The position numbers were made by a program, and so were the translations under genes. The notes under the pieces were generated by a model. It searched no databases, had not been told where the DNA came from, and worked only from the letters and a program-made list of their open reading frames with translations. From the NCBI GenBank assembly GCA_963667455.2, contig CAXXFR010000005.1:1-64000 (forward strand): a stretch of DNA of 64,000 nucleotides, given 5' to 3'. Source of the DNA: Bin55 sp963667455. GTDB taxonomy: Bacteria > Pseudomonadota > Gammaproteobacteria > Pseudomonadales > Azotimanducaceae. Of this stretch, positions 35,646 through 43,738 are shown piece after piece. Each line of letters opens with the position of its first letter. Within the stretch, counting starts at the first letter, position 1.

Positions 35646-35936
35646 TTCGTGGGATGCAGTATTTCGACGATGCAGAGGACTCCATCAAAGTTGAAAGTGC
35701 TTCGGGGCGGCGAACTTCCAAGCGAACTGCCATGTGTAGAATATGCAATCCTTTTGCGCCTTCCCGCCCAGAACTGCATAACCTCTTGTTTGCATTAACT
35801 TTATACGCCATATGGTGCTGCAAATGAGTGCCGACTTTGCGTTTGCGGGCGACTCGATTCAATTCAACGGACCTGGACGGTCATGAAGAGAACCGAGCAG
35901 GGCGCTCTCAACAAGTCCAACTGAAAACGGGAACAT
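35646..35936. other. Intergenic region, rpsA leader
   Basis: A 291-bp divergent gap between the ankyrin gene and rpsA. No gene is supported. An AT-rich stretch around 35787-35815 (TTGTTTGCATTAACTTTATA) is the most promoter-like segment and would drive rpsA. rpsA has a weak GGGAA ribosome-binding site, as is common for autogenously regulated S1. Confidence 0.35.
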
Positions 35937-37946
35937 ATGGCGGAGTCCTTCGAAGCTCTCTTTGAGCAAAGCGTTCAAACCATCGAGATGACCCCAGGGT
36001 CGGTCGTAATCGGGACTGTGGTCGACATTGACAATGAGTTTGTGACGATGCACGTAGGGTTGAAATCGGAGGGCGTTATTCCTCGTGAGCAATTCCTCGA
36101 CCCCAACGGCGAGTTCAGCCTGGAGATCGGCGATCAGGTCAAGGTCGCGATGGAGGTGGTCGACGACGGGTTTGGCGAGACCAGACTGTCGCGGGAAAAA
36201 GCCAAGCGAGCCGAAACGTGGGACACGTTGGAGGAAGCCTACGAGAACAAGGAACCCGTTCAAGGAGTGCTGATTGGCAAGGTGAAGGGCGGATTTACCG
36301 TCAGTGTTGACGATGTAAGAGCATTCCTACCCGGATCATTGGTGGACACTCGGCCTGTACGAGACACGGCGGATCTTGAAGGTCAAACGTTGGACTTTCA
36401 GGTCATCAAGTTGGATCAGCGACGTAACAACGTCGTCCTTTCGCGTCGAGCAATCCTTGAGCTCGAAAACAGTGAAGAACGCGAAGCTCTGCTCAAGTCT
36501 CTCGAAGAGGGGCAAGTCAAGCAAGGCGTCGTCAAGAACCTAACCGACTACGGCGCATTTGTCGATCTCGGAGGCATTGACGGTCTGCTCCACGTCACGG
36601 ACATGGCTTGGAAGCGAGTTCGGCATCCCAGCGAGGTTGTGACCGTTGGCGACGAAATTTCCGTCAAGATTCTTGCGTTCGACTTGGAACGCAATCGCGT
36701 CTCACTGGGAATGAAACAGCTCGGTGACGATCCGTGGGTCAATATCACACGGCGTTATCCAAAGGGCACGAAGGTCTTTGCTACCGTTACCAACATTCAA
36801 GACTACGGTTGCTTTGCAGAAATTGAAGAAGGCGTTGAAGGTCTTGTCCACGTATCCGAGATGGACTGGACGAGCCGAAACGTCATTCCCTCCAAAGTAG
36901 TCACAACGGGCGATACGATCGAAGTCATGATTCTCGATATTGACGAGGATCGGCGACGTGTCTCACTTGGCATCAAGCAGTGTCTCGAGAATCCTTGGGA
37001 AGCGTTCGAGCGTACTCATTCCGTTGGCGACAAGGTCTCTGGAATGATCAAGTCCATTACGGACTTTGGAATCTTCGTGGGTCTTCAAGGAAATATCGAT
37101 GGACTCGTGCATCTCTCCGACATGTCGTGGACAGAGCCCGGCGATGTTGTCGTTCGACGATTCAGCAAGGGTGAGCAGGTCGATGCAGTCTTGCTTGCAA
37201 TTGACGTTGATCGGGAGCGCATAGGACTCGGTATCAAACAGCTCGATTCGGATGTGTTCGGCGACTACACGAAGGACCATCCGAAGGGCACGATCGTTAC
37301 TGGAGTCGTGACTGAAGTCGATGTGCGTGAAGCGTCGGTTCGCCTAGCACCTGAAGTTGAAGGGATGATCAAGGCTGTCGAGGTTTCCCAGGATCGCGTT
37401 AGCGATGTCAGGCACGCTCTCAAACCGGGCGACGAAGTTAAAGCCATGATCGTGAACGTCGATGTACGAAACAGAATCGTGTGGCTCTCCATTCGTCAGA
37501 GCGAGCAAGAGACCGAAGCTGAAGCTCATCGCGAGTATCAGAAGCAGACTTCAGAGGAGTCCAAGACGACAACCTTCGGAGAGCTCATTCGCTCTCAACT
37601 GAAGAGCAAGGGATCCGATGAAGAGGCGTCAGGAGAGGGACAGGCCGTAGAGGAAGGAGAGGAAGAGCAAGTTGCTGAGGGGGCAACATCTGAGTCCGAG
37701 GCGCAGGCCGAAGCCGATTCTGAATCATCCGAGGAATCTGAGACCTTCGAAGAGTCCGCGGCTGAAGCCGAAGACGAAGCCGAGTCCGCAGCCGAAGACG
37801 AAGCCGAGACTGCAACCGAAGAGGAAGCCGCATCCGAGGACGTAGCAGACGACGCCTCCGAAGATACTCCAGAATCGGAAGACGAGCCTGAATCCGAAGA
37901 CGATCCCGAACCCGAGGAAGACAGCAAGAAAGACTCAGACTCTTAG
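35937..37946 (+). CDS. rpsA: 30S ribosomal protein S1 with acidic C-terminal extension
   Basis: S1 brings mRNA to the 30S subunit. Six S1 domains are readable, e.g. GSVVIGTVVDIDNEFVTMHV, GVLIGKVKGGFTVSV, GVVKNLTDYGAFVDLGGIDG, ATVTNIQDYGCFAEIEEG, GMIKSITDFGIFVGLQG and GVVTEVDVREASVRLAPEVEG. E. coli S1 has 557 residues; here 669, because a ~110-residue tail (from about residue 557) of Glu, Asp, Ser, Ala and Pro follows the usual end, ending DSKKDSDS. The tail contains repeats like AEDEAESAAEDEAE. It parallels the tail on S16. ihfB follows 13 bp later. Confidence 0.95.
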   Translation: MAESFEALFEQSVQTIEMTPGSVVIGTVVDIDNEFVTMHVGLKSEGVIPREQFLDPNGEFSLEIGDQVKVAMEVVDDGFGETRLSREKAKRAETWDTLEEAYENKEPVQGVLIGKVKGGFTVSVDDVRAFLPGSLVDTRPVRDTADLEGQTLDFQVIKLDQRRNNVVLSRRAILELENSEEREALLKSLEEGQVKQGVVKNLTDYGAFVDLGGIDGLLHVTDMAWKRVRHPSEVVTVGDEISVKILAFDLERNRVSLGMKQLGDDPWVNITRRYPKGTKVFATVTNIQDYGCFAEIEEGVEGLVHVSEMDWTSRNVIPSKVVTTGDTIEVMILDIDEDRRRVSLGIKQCLENPWEAFERTHSVGDKVSGMIKSITDFGIFVGLQGNIDGLVHLSDMSWTEPGDVVVRRFSKGEQVDAVLLAIDVDRERIGLGIKQLDSDVFGDYTKDHPKGTIVTGVVTEVDVREASVRLAPEVEGMIKAVEVSQDRVSDVRHALKPGDEVKAMIVNVDVRNRIVWLSIRQSEQETEAEAHREYQKQTSEESKTTTFGELIRSQLKSKGSDEEASGEGQAVEEGEEEQVAEGATSESEAQAEADSESSEESETFEESAAEAEDEAESAAEDEAETATEEEAASEDVADDASEDTPESEDEPESEDDPEPEEDSKKDSDS

Positions 37947-37959
37947 CCATGAGCACGAC

Positions 37960-38319
37960 ATGACCCGTTCAGAGTTGGAACAACGCATTTCGGAGCAGCA
38001 ACCCGAACTTTCGCGTCAAACCGTTAGCCAATGTGTTGATTTGATCATTCAGAACATCTCTGATGCTTTAGCTCTAGGTCGTAGAGTCGAAATTCGTGGC
38101 TTTGGTTCATTCGGACTTCGACGTCGTATGAGTCGAGTGGGTCGTAATCCCCGCACTGGTGCATCCGTGTTTGTACCCGAACGTTACGTACCATATTTCA
38201 GACCCGGAAGTGTTTTGCGGGAACGAATAAACAGTGCACGATTGCGCGATGATTCCGCCTATGACCGACTCGAGCAAGGCTGGATCGGTCAGGAAGTCAA
38301 CGAGACTGAAGACGACTAA
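37960..38319 (+). CDS. ihfB: Integration host factor subunit beta
   Basis: DNA-bending nucleoid protein. MTRSELEQRISEQQPELSRQTV, FGSFGLRRR and the beta-arm RVGRNPRTG with the intercalating proline are diagnostic, and YVPYFRPGSVLRERIN ends the normal fold. About 25 extra residues follow, ending in acidic EVNETEDD. The rpsA-ihfB order is the typical gammaproteobacterial one, supporting beta rather than alpha or HU. An earlier ATG at 37949 is closed by a stop after four codons. Confidence 0.92.
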   Translation: MTRSELEQRISEQQPELSRQTVSQCVDLIIQNISDALALGRRVEIRGFGSFGLRRRMSRVGRNPRTGASVFVPERYVPYFRPGSVLRERINSARLRDDSAYDRLEQGWIGQEVNETEDD

Positions 38320-38342
38320 GACGTCGGGCGACAAATAGTCCC

Positions 38343-38615
38343 ATGACCCAACCTGCCGAAACGGGTCAAACCGTGAAGATTCTGAAACGAATTGGGCTGA
38401 TTGTTTTGGCTCTCTTCGTTGCAGTCCTGGGAGTCATTCTTTCAATCGAGAATCGGTCTCCGACATCGATCAAACTTTGGCTCGTAGAAACGCCGGAATT
38501 TCCCCTCGTAGTCTGGCTCGTAGTGGTCTTCCTCTTAGGATTACTGGTCGGATCCAGCATCAGCTTCTTCGTGCGTTTGCGGGAGAAGTGGAGCAATCGC
38601 GAGAAAAGTACTTAG
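38343..38615 (+). CDS. lapA: LapA domain (DUF1049) membrane protein
   Basis: A 90-residue protein with two transmembrane helices (LIVLALFVAVLGVILSIENR and LVVWLVVVFLLGLLVGSSI) and the family NRSPTSIKLWL loop between them. LapA works with LapB in regulating lipopolysaccharide assembly through LpxC degradation. In many gammas lapA follows ihfB and precedes lapB; here lapB does not follow, the next gene being convergent tonB. Confidence 0.85.
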   Translation: MTQPAETGQTVKILKRIGLIVLALFVAVLGVILSIENRSPTSIKLWLVETPEFPLVVWLVVVFLLGLLVGSSISFFVRLREKWSNREKST

Positions 38616-38653
38616 CGGTAGCACCCAATAGACGTTGCAGGGATGCTGTTTGG

Positions 38654-39436
38654 TCAGTCCTTGAGCGTAAAGTTAATCGACGTGCGAAAGTTCATCTCGT
38701 CAATTCCACGCTTGCGCAACGAAGCTGGAATTTGAGGGAACGGCTCTGCACGGTCCACCATGCGCAGAGCTTCCGCATCCAGCTCTTCGAATCCTGAAGA
38801 ATTTGTCAGCTGAATACCGTCGACCGATCCGTCAGCGTGAACGGTCAAGGCAATTTCGACGCGTCCTTCCTCTTTGGCTCGTCGGGAAGTCTTCGGATAT
38901 TTCTTAAATCGATTGAGGTGTGCTGCAAGTCGTGCGACATAGGATTTGGAAAGTCGTTTGGCTGTTCCGGTTTGGTCAGTAGACCCTGTACCGGTGGTAC
39001 TTTGAATTGTAGGTGCGCCTTGACCACCCGCATTTTGCTCCTGTCGCTCAGCCGATGAGTCTGTAAACGAAAGTTCCATATCAAAGACTGGTTGCGGATT
39101 CTCAACGGCAATCGGTTCCACTGGTTCAAATAACAGCTCAGGTTCCGGCATGGTCATGTCCACCTCCGGCTCCAAAGGAGCTAAATCTATTTCTGTGTCC
39201 TTAATCTCTTCGCTCATCGGTTCATCGTCGACGATGATCGGTTCCGACTCAACCAGCTCTCCCACGAGTTGTAACGCCACCTCGACTCCCGAGTTTCCAA
39301 ATTCTCCAGGAGCTTGGGAGTCCAGCCCGACCCAAGCAATGACCGCCAGAGTGTGAATCCCCAATGCAATAGACACGGCAACCGCCACTCGGGAGCGGTT
39401 GGCGTTCGTTCTCCGTGTGTTGATTGTGCTAGCCAC
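38654..39436 (-). CDS. tonB: TonB-family energy transducer
   Basis: N-terminal anchor (VAVAVSIALGIHTLAVIAWVGL), a periplasmic linker rich in Glu, Pro and Val (EPEVDMTMPEPELLFEPVEPI), a Gly/Ser/Thr segment, then a C-terminal TonB domain (about residues 165-255) with YVARLAAHLNRFKKYP, GRVEIALTVHADGSV and LDAEALRMVDRAEPFPQIP. It transmits proton-motive force to outer-membrane receptors. Last gene of the receptor-exbB-exbD-exbD-tonB operon, overlapping exbD2 by 8 bp. Confidence 0.9.
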   Translation of the reverse strand: MASTINTRRTNANRSRVAVAVSIALGIHTLAVIAWVGLDSQAPGEFGNSGVEVALQLVGELVESEPIIVDDEPMSEEIKDTEIDLAPLEPEVDMTMPEPELLFEPVEPIAVENPQPVFDMELSFTDSSAERQEQNAGGQGAPTIQSTTGTGSTDQTGTAKRLSKSYVARLAAHLNRFKKYPKTSRRAKEEGRVEIALTVHADGSVDGIQLTNSSGFEELDAEALRMVDRAEPFPQIPASLRKRGIDEMNFRTSINFTLKD

Positions 39437-39860
39437 GAGAACTTGGAGTTTGAATGGTCGCCAAAGACACTTGCGTCAGACCGGCTTTGCGCAAGGTGGT
39501 CAGTACTTCTCGCGTCGACGATGCTGGCAATCGACCGTCCGCACGCACCATTACTTGCGTTTGGGAAGCTCGGTCATTCTGAACTCCCAATGACTGAAGT
39601 TGATTAGCCAGATTTTGCAGACTGCTAGGGACACCGTTGATGTAGAGTCGCTCCTGCAAGTCGAGCGAAATCGTAATGGAGTCGAGCTCCCGATCGGTGT
39701 CGCTCAGCGAAATGGGAGTTTCCAATTCAACGTTGTCAGGACTCTGTATCTGACCAGCCATCATGAAGAACGCGAGCATCAGGAAGACGACGTTGATCAA
39801 CGGAATCATCTGATTGTCCGAACCGTAAGTGCTTTGAACGGATTGCAGACGTAGATTCAC
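39429..39860 (-). CDS. exbD: ExbD/TolR family protein (second copy)
   Basis: A 143-residue protein with one N-terminal helix preceded by the ExbD pattern MIPLINVVFLMLAFFMMAGQI; the Asp expected at the proton-channel position in most ExbDs is Asn here (PLINVVF), whereas the neighbouring copy has PLVDVVF. The periplasmic domain contains DNVELETPISL and QVMVRADGRLPA. The Asn suggests this copy may be structural or regulatory rather than proton-conducting. Overlaps both neighbours by a few bases. Confidence 0.85.
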   Translation of the reverse strand: MNLRLQSVQSTYGSDNQMIPLINVVFLMLAFFMMAGQIQSPDNVELETPISLSDTDRELDSITISLDLQERLYINGVPSSLQNLANQLQSLGVQNDRASQTQVMVRADGRLPASSTREVLTTLRKAGLTQVSLATIQTPSSRG

Positions 39861-40255
39861 TCTTCTTCCTTGAGAACGAGGTTTGCAGCCCCCGCCAACG
39901 TCAGTCGATCAAGCACTGTGATCAAGGTCTGCGTCGAGACGATTGACTCGGCATCGATGACGTACACGGCATCATGTTCTTGCGCAACCCACGCCTTCAA
40001 CGCGACTTGGTCAGCTGAATCCACCCGTGTTTCCTCGCTCGCTAACCATCCTTTGTTGTCTTCAATGATGATTTCCCGCACCACAAGATCATCTTGTTCG
40101 CCGCTGGTGTGTGCGGAGTAGTTCATTGGTAGTTGTTTCTCTTTCGCAACGCTTGTCGTCAGCATGAAGAAGAGCAGAAGGATGAACACCACGTCGACCA
40201 ACGGAACCAGGCTGACATGTTTCTTCCTGCCAGTCTGGAAGTCTTGCAGTTGCAT
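39857..40255 (-). CDS. exbD: ExbD biopolymer transport protein
   Basis: A 132-residue ExbD with the conserved VSLVPLVDVVFILLLFFMLTTS segment, whose Asp in PLVDVVF is the proton-motive residue, and a periplasmic domain ending in LTLAGAANLVLKEEE. Pairs with ExbB to drive TonB. It lies 11 bp after exbB and overlaps the second exbD by 4 bp. Confidence 0.9.
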   Translation of the reverse strand: MQLQDFQTGRKKHVSLVPLVDVVFILLLFFMLTTSVAKEKQLPMNYSAHTSGEQDDLVVREIIIEDNKGWLASEETRVDSADQVALKAWVAQEHDAVYVIDAESIVSTQTLITVLDRLTLAGAANLVLKEEE

Positions 40256-40266
40256 AGGGAGTTTCC

Positions 40267-40905
40267 CTAGTCTTGGCTACGGTTCATGTGGTGAAACGTA
40301 AAGACTTGAGTGACTGAATCACTAACCTGGGCGGCCACTCGCTGCACGATGCGATCCATCCAATTGAATGCGATCGTAGCCGGTATTGCGATCGACAGAC
40401 CGAGTGCAGTTGTTATCAATGCCTGCCAAATGCCTCCCGATAACACGGATGGGTCGGCCTGTGTTCCGGCGGCTTCCATTGCCTGGAAAGCGGAGATCAT
40501 TCCTAGAACAGTTCCGAGCAGTCCGAGTAGAGGACTCAGCGTACCGATCGCTTCCAATGCAGGCAACATCGATCGCAGATCTTGAAGCTTGGACATCGAT
40601 ACACGTTCCAGTTCCTCTTTTAAGACCTCTTCGTCGACCTGGTTAGTAGACATTTCTTGCATGGCCAAATGAACGACTTCATAGGAAAAGGTGGACGAAT
40701 CCAGGTGCTCGATCGCCTCGGTTCCTTTCCCGCTTCGCCAGAGTTCTAGTGCTGTGTCAACGTTGTCGCTCTGTTCCGGCTTGACTCGTACAAAATGCCA
40801 AATCTTCAAAATGATGATCGTGAGAGCGACGACGGACATCGTTAGGAGAATCCAGACAACTGGTCCCCCCACGCTTAGGAACTCGCCGATGGACTGAGAT
40901 TTCAT
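40267..40905 (-). CDS. exbB: ExbB/MotA-TolQ-ExbB proton channel protein
   Basis: A 212-residue MotA/TolQ/ExbB family protein with three membrane segments: GGPVVWILLTMSVVALTIII, then TLSPLLGLLGTVLGMISAFQ and LITTALGLSIAIPATIAFN, the last two carrying the family channel motifs. Forms the proton channel with ExbD. ATG start at the promoter-proximal end; 196 bp separates it from the receptor gene upstream, a gap containing nested inverted repeats. Confidence 0.92.
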   Translation of the reverse strand: MKSQSIGEFLSVGGPVVWILLTMSVVALTIIILKIWHFVRVKPEQSDNVDTALELWRSGKGTEAIEHLDSSTFSYEVVHLAMQEMSTNQVDEEVLKEELERVSMSKLQDLRSMLPALEAIGTLSPLLGLLGTVLGMISAFQAMEAAGTQADPSVLSGGIWQALITTALGLSIAIPATIAFNWMDRIVQRVAAQVSDSVTQVFTFHHMNRSQD

Positions 40906-40985
40906 GGGGACCCGGACTCGTTGGTAATCGTCAGAGCAGACCTGCTGGAAGTCTGTTCGCGAGGAATAGCTTGATGTCGGCGATT

Positions 40986-41069
40986 GTGAGTTGCAGCGGA
41001 CATACCAGAAAGTGTGCGTCTACCCAACCGGAATTCTCATCCAATTGGGTAGACATTCATTGCAACTCA
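40986..41069 (-). repeat. Nested inverted repeats between receptor and exbB
   Basis: Inner arms GTCTACCCAA (41017-41026) and TTGGGTAGAC (41045-41054) give a perfect 10-bp stem with an 18-nt loop. Outer arms TGAGTTGCA (40986-40994) and TGCAACTCA (41061-41069) give a perfect 9-bp stem around it. No T-run follows on the minus strand, so a simple terminator is unlikely. It may be a processing/stability element or attenuator setting receptor versus exbBD-tonB levels, or an operator. Confidence 0.5.
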
Positions 41070-41101
41070 AACTGATGTGTTACTGCATCCGGGGCAACCC
41101 G

Positions 41102-43612
41102 TTACAGGAATCGGGTTCCAATCTCGATCCAGAAACGCCGCCCCTTACTGTAACGTCGTCTCGTATCGACAGTACTTCGATCAATCACCTTGTCAAACAA
41201 GTTGTTGATTTCCAACGTGGCAAACAGGGACAGTCGTTGTGTAACCTTGCCGCTCCACTTGATCTTCGAATTCACCGTGACCAGACTGTCGAAGTCGAAA
41301 TCCTCGTAAATGTCGTGCGTCAACCCCGTAGCAGGATCCTCCCAGTTTTCACGAGAATCTCTGGCGATCGTGCCACCTCGTCGATGGACGAGGAAGTTGG
41401 TCATATTGATATCCCAAGCTGGAACTTCCGTCGTTGCGAAGAAACCGAGCGAGAACGGAATGTTGTAGTCCCAAGGAGGTAGCTCGCTGACCGGGACTAG
41501 CTTTTCTTGGTAGTACACCAAGTCTTCTTCCAATCGCTCATCGTAGCCGTCATCGTCCTGTCGATTGCTGGTGGCGTCTCGATAGCCGAGGCTGAACGAA
41601 AAGTGCGTGTTGGTCGGACCCATGGCAATTGTGTTGGCGTTCGTGACTGTCGATGTGATGCTCTGAGACTCACTCTCACCCAAGTTGGTGTAGTAGTACA
41701 GACCGTCGTCTCCTCGTCTACGAGAAACACCATCTTGATTGTCTCGCATGACATATTGAACGGTCGCATGAACCAAGTCGCCTTCCGTTCGAGACCAACC
41801 AATCATGTACTCGTTCGAGTATGGCGTGCTCAGATCCGAAGCTCCGGATCGATTGTCGTAGGTCAGGTGTGTGCAGTTGACCCAATCTGAATTCGAGCAC
41901 GGAACCTCTTCTCCGAGTCGGCCACGTGGCCGTGTGAGGTTGGCCCAAGTCTCGCGCCATCCATAGATCGCATCGTTAAGTTCGTAGCGGAAGAAACTAC
42001 GTCCGTAGTATCGGCTTGTTCCAGCCGTGAAAGTGCCGACCTGAGTCGTGTAGTCGACGCTGATCCGCGGAGAGACATTGAAGTTTTCCAAAAAGCTCTC
42101 CCAATCGGCGCGAAGTCCGACATTGAAACGAAGGGGCTCATCGAGCTGACGAATGGACCACTCGATGGCGTCTTGGACGTAGAAAGACACTTCTTGGTAA
42201 GAGACATCGACCTTTCCAGCAAGCCAGAATGACCGACGCTGAAGGAACTCGTCGCCAGCGCTGCTGACTCCGTCTCCGTCTTGATCTCGACAGCCTTCGC
42301 GACCCATGTCTCGAATGCAAAAGTACTGTTCGAAGATTACGTCTTCAGGTCGTTCGTAGTAACTGTCGGTTCCTCGAATTTCTCCGCCAAAGGTGATGTC
42401 GTGGGCCAAGTCTTGCGAATTCACCGTATCCATTTCGAACTTGGGCTTGATGCTCCAACGCGTTTGTTGTTGATCCGAGTCTCCAAACGCACCGTCGAAC
42501 CGCGAAATGCCACTGTTCTCCAGATACTCGTGGTAGGTGAAGAAACTGGTGTCGCTATCCACAACGTCAGACAGCTGATCCAGCGAGAATTTCACATTCA
42601 ACGATCCTTTGGCCAGGTCGGTGCCGACGCTGACGGTTGTGCCCATGCCCCGGTGTTCCTTGATGAACATTCCGGTGTAGGTCGTCGATGTGAGGCCATC
42701 GTGAGAGCGTTGCGAGTAGCGGAACGAGACTCCCACGTCGAAGTCTTCGATCTGCGTGTCGAGACGACCGACAAGATTGTCGATGGAGTCCTCGTAGTCG
42801 ATCATTCGCAGGACATCGGCATCGTCTTCGTACTCTTGCGCGAAGACGGAAGTCCGGCGATTCATCGACAACGTGATTCCCGTATTCTCGGCGAGCGCGT
42901 ATTGAACGGAGAGTCCGTAATTGGCCTTCTCGTACTCGGGCGTGTAGACGGCGCGATACTTGTCGGCTGTTGAGATATCGTCCTGGCTGACGTGAAATTG
43001 CTCCCAATCATCCTTCTGCAGACCGTAGGTGAAGGAGAACGAATCCACGCCACTGTAGGACTTGAGATCGGCAGACACGACTCCGCCGGTGAATCCTCCA
43101 AACTCGACGGGAATGTTGCTGTCGAACACCTGAACTTTCTCAAGCAATTCCACATCGACGTAGTAGCCCTGTGGCGAGCTGCCGCCGTGCGGAGCTACCA
43201 AGCTCGGAGTGCTCCATAGATCCTGAGAGGAGGCCGGATTCAAATCGTTGGTCGTATCGGTGCCGTCGAGTAGAAACAGGTTCTGGTAGAACACGTTTCC
43301 GTGAATCGAAACTTCATCGGGACGCAGTGTTGCCGTGCCGGCGGAGAGGTCGCTGGCTCGCGAGAACTCGACGGCTGGATTCAATTGAAGGAGATCGGCA
43401 ATGTTTCCGTCTCCGACCGGTGTTTCACTGATTGCGTCTGCGGTGTAGGTGGTGGAACCAGGCTTCACTTCGATGGGTGTGGCCTCGACTTCAATTTCGA
43501 TCAGTTCGGAGTCGTCCGAGTCGGATTCCGATTGCTGTGCCGCAGCGTTTCCGCAGAGCAGACCAATGGCCATCGCTCCAACAAGCATGGCGAGTTTCGT
43601 AGGTGGTTTCAT
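41102..43612 (-). CDS. TonB-dependent outer-membrane receptor
   Basis: About 836 residues. ATG at 43612 with GGAG 8-11 nt upstream is followed by a signal peptide (LAMLVGAMAIGLLCGNAAAQ); an upstream in-frame ATG reads through the Fur box and is discarded. A plug domain follows (DGNIADLLQLNPAVEF, SIHGNVFYQNLFLLDG, FDSNIPVEFGGFTGGVV), then a 22-strand-type barrel of alternating residues ending RRFWIEIGTRFL. A possible TonB box is the IEIEVEATP stretch before the plug. The Fur box and the operon with exbB-exbD-exbD-tonB indicate iron-regulated uptake; whether the ligand is a siderophore, haem or other metal chelate cannot be told. Confidence 0.9.
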   Translation of the reverse strand: MKPPTKLAMLVGAMAIGLLCGNAAAQQSESDSDDSELIEIEVEATPIEVKPGSTTYTADAISETPVGDGNIADLLQLNPAVEFSRASDLSAGTATLRPDEVSIHGNVFYQNLFLLDGTDTTNDLNPASSQDLWSTPSLVAPHGGSSPQGYYVDVELLEKVQVFDSNIPVEFGGFTGGVVSADLKSYSGVDSFSFTYGLQKDDWEQFHVSQDDISTADKYRAVYTPEYEKANYGLSVQYALAENTGITLSMNRRTSVFAQEYEDDADVLRMIDYEDSIDNLVGRLDTQIEDFDVGVSFRYSQRSHDGLTSTTYTGMFIKEHRGMGTTVSVGTDLAKGSLNVKFSLDQLSDVVDSDTSFFTYHEYLENSGISRFDGAFGDSDQQQTRWSIKPKFEMDTVNSQDLAHDITFGGEIRGTDSYYERPEDVIFEQYFCIRDMGREGCRDQDGDGVSSAGDEFLQRRSFWLAGKVDVSYQEVSFYVQDAIEWSIRQLDEPLRFNVGLRADWESFLENFNVSPRISVDYTTQVGTFTAGTSRYYGRSFFRYELNDAIYGWRETWANLTRPRGRLGEEVPCSNSDWVNCTHLTYDNRSGASDLSTPYSNEYMIGWSRTEGDLVHATVQYVMRDNQDGVSRRRGDDGLYYYTNLGESESQSITSTVTNANTIAMGPTNTHFSFSLGYRDATSNRQDDDGYDERLEEDLVYYQEKLVPVSELPPWDYNIPFSLGFFATTEVPAWDINMTNFLVHRRGGTIARDSRENWEDPATGLTHDIYEDFDFDSLVTVNSKIKWSGKVTQRLSLFATLEINNLFDKVIDRSTVDTRRRYSKGRRFWIEIGTRFL

Positions 43613-43700
43613 ATCTGTTGCTCCAAGATCGTGCTGTACGAACGATCCTCTTCGTTGACCAATGCTAGAACGAGAAACAATGAGTTCCTTGCCGCTCAAG

Positions 43701-43729
43701 ACGCAAATGATAATGATTATCATTTGCGT
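43701..43729 (-). promoter_or_regulatory. Fur box of the TonB-receptor operon
   Basis: A 29-bp palindrome, perfect except for its central base, with half-site ACGCAAATGATAAT. It contains GATAATGATTATCATT, matching the Fur consensus in nearly every position. It lies 89-117 bp upstream of the receptor ATG and about 10 bp after the addA stop. Iron-loaded Fur binding here would repress the receptor and energiser genes. Confidence 0.9.
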
Positions 43730-43738
43730 TGAAAGGAG

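Noticed and set aside
41017..41054. Inverted repeat as an integron attC site
   Set aside because: One end resembles RYYYAAC but the other lacks the required GTTRRRY, and no integrase or cassette array is present.
43613..43723. N-terminal extension of the TonB receptor starting MIIIIICVLSG
   Set aside because: It would translate the Fur box and precedes a proper ribosome-binding site and signal peptide at 43612.
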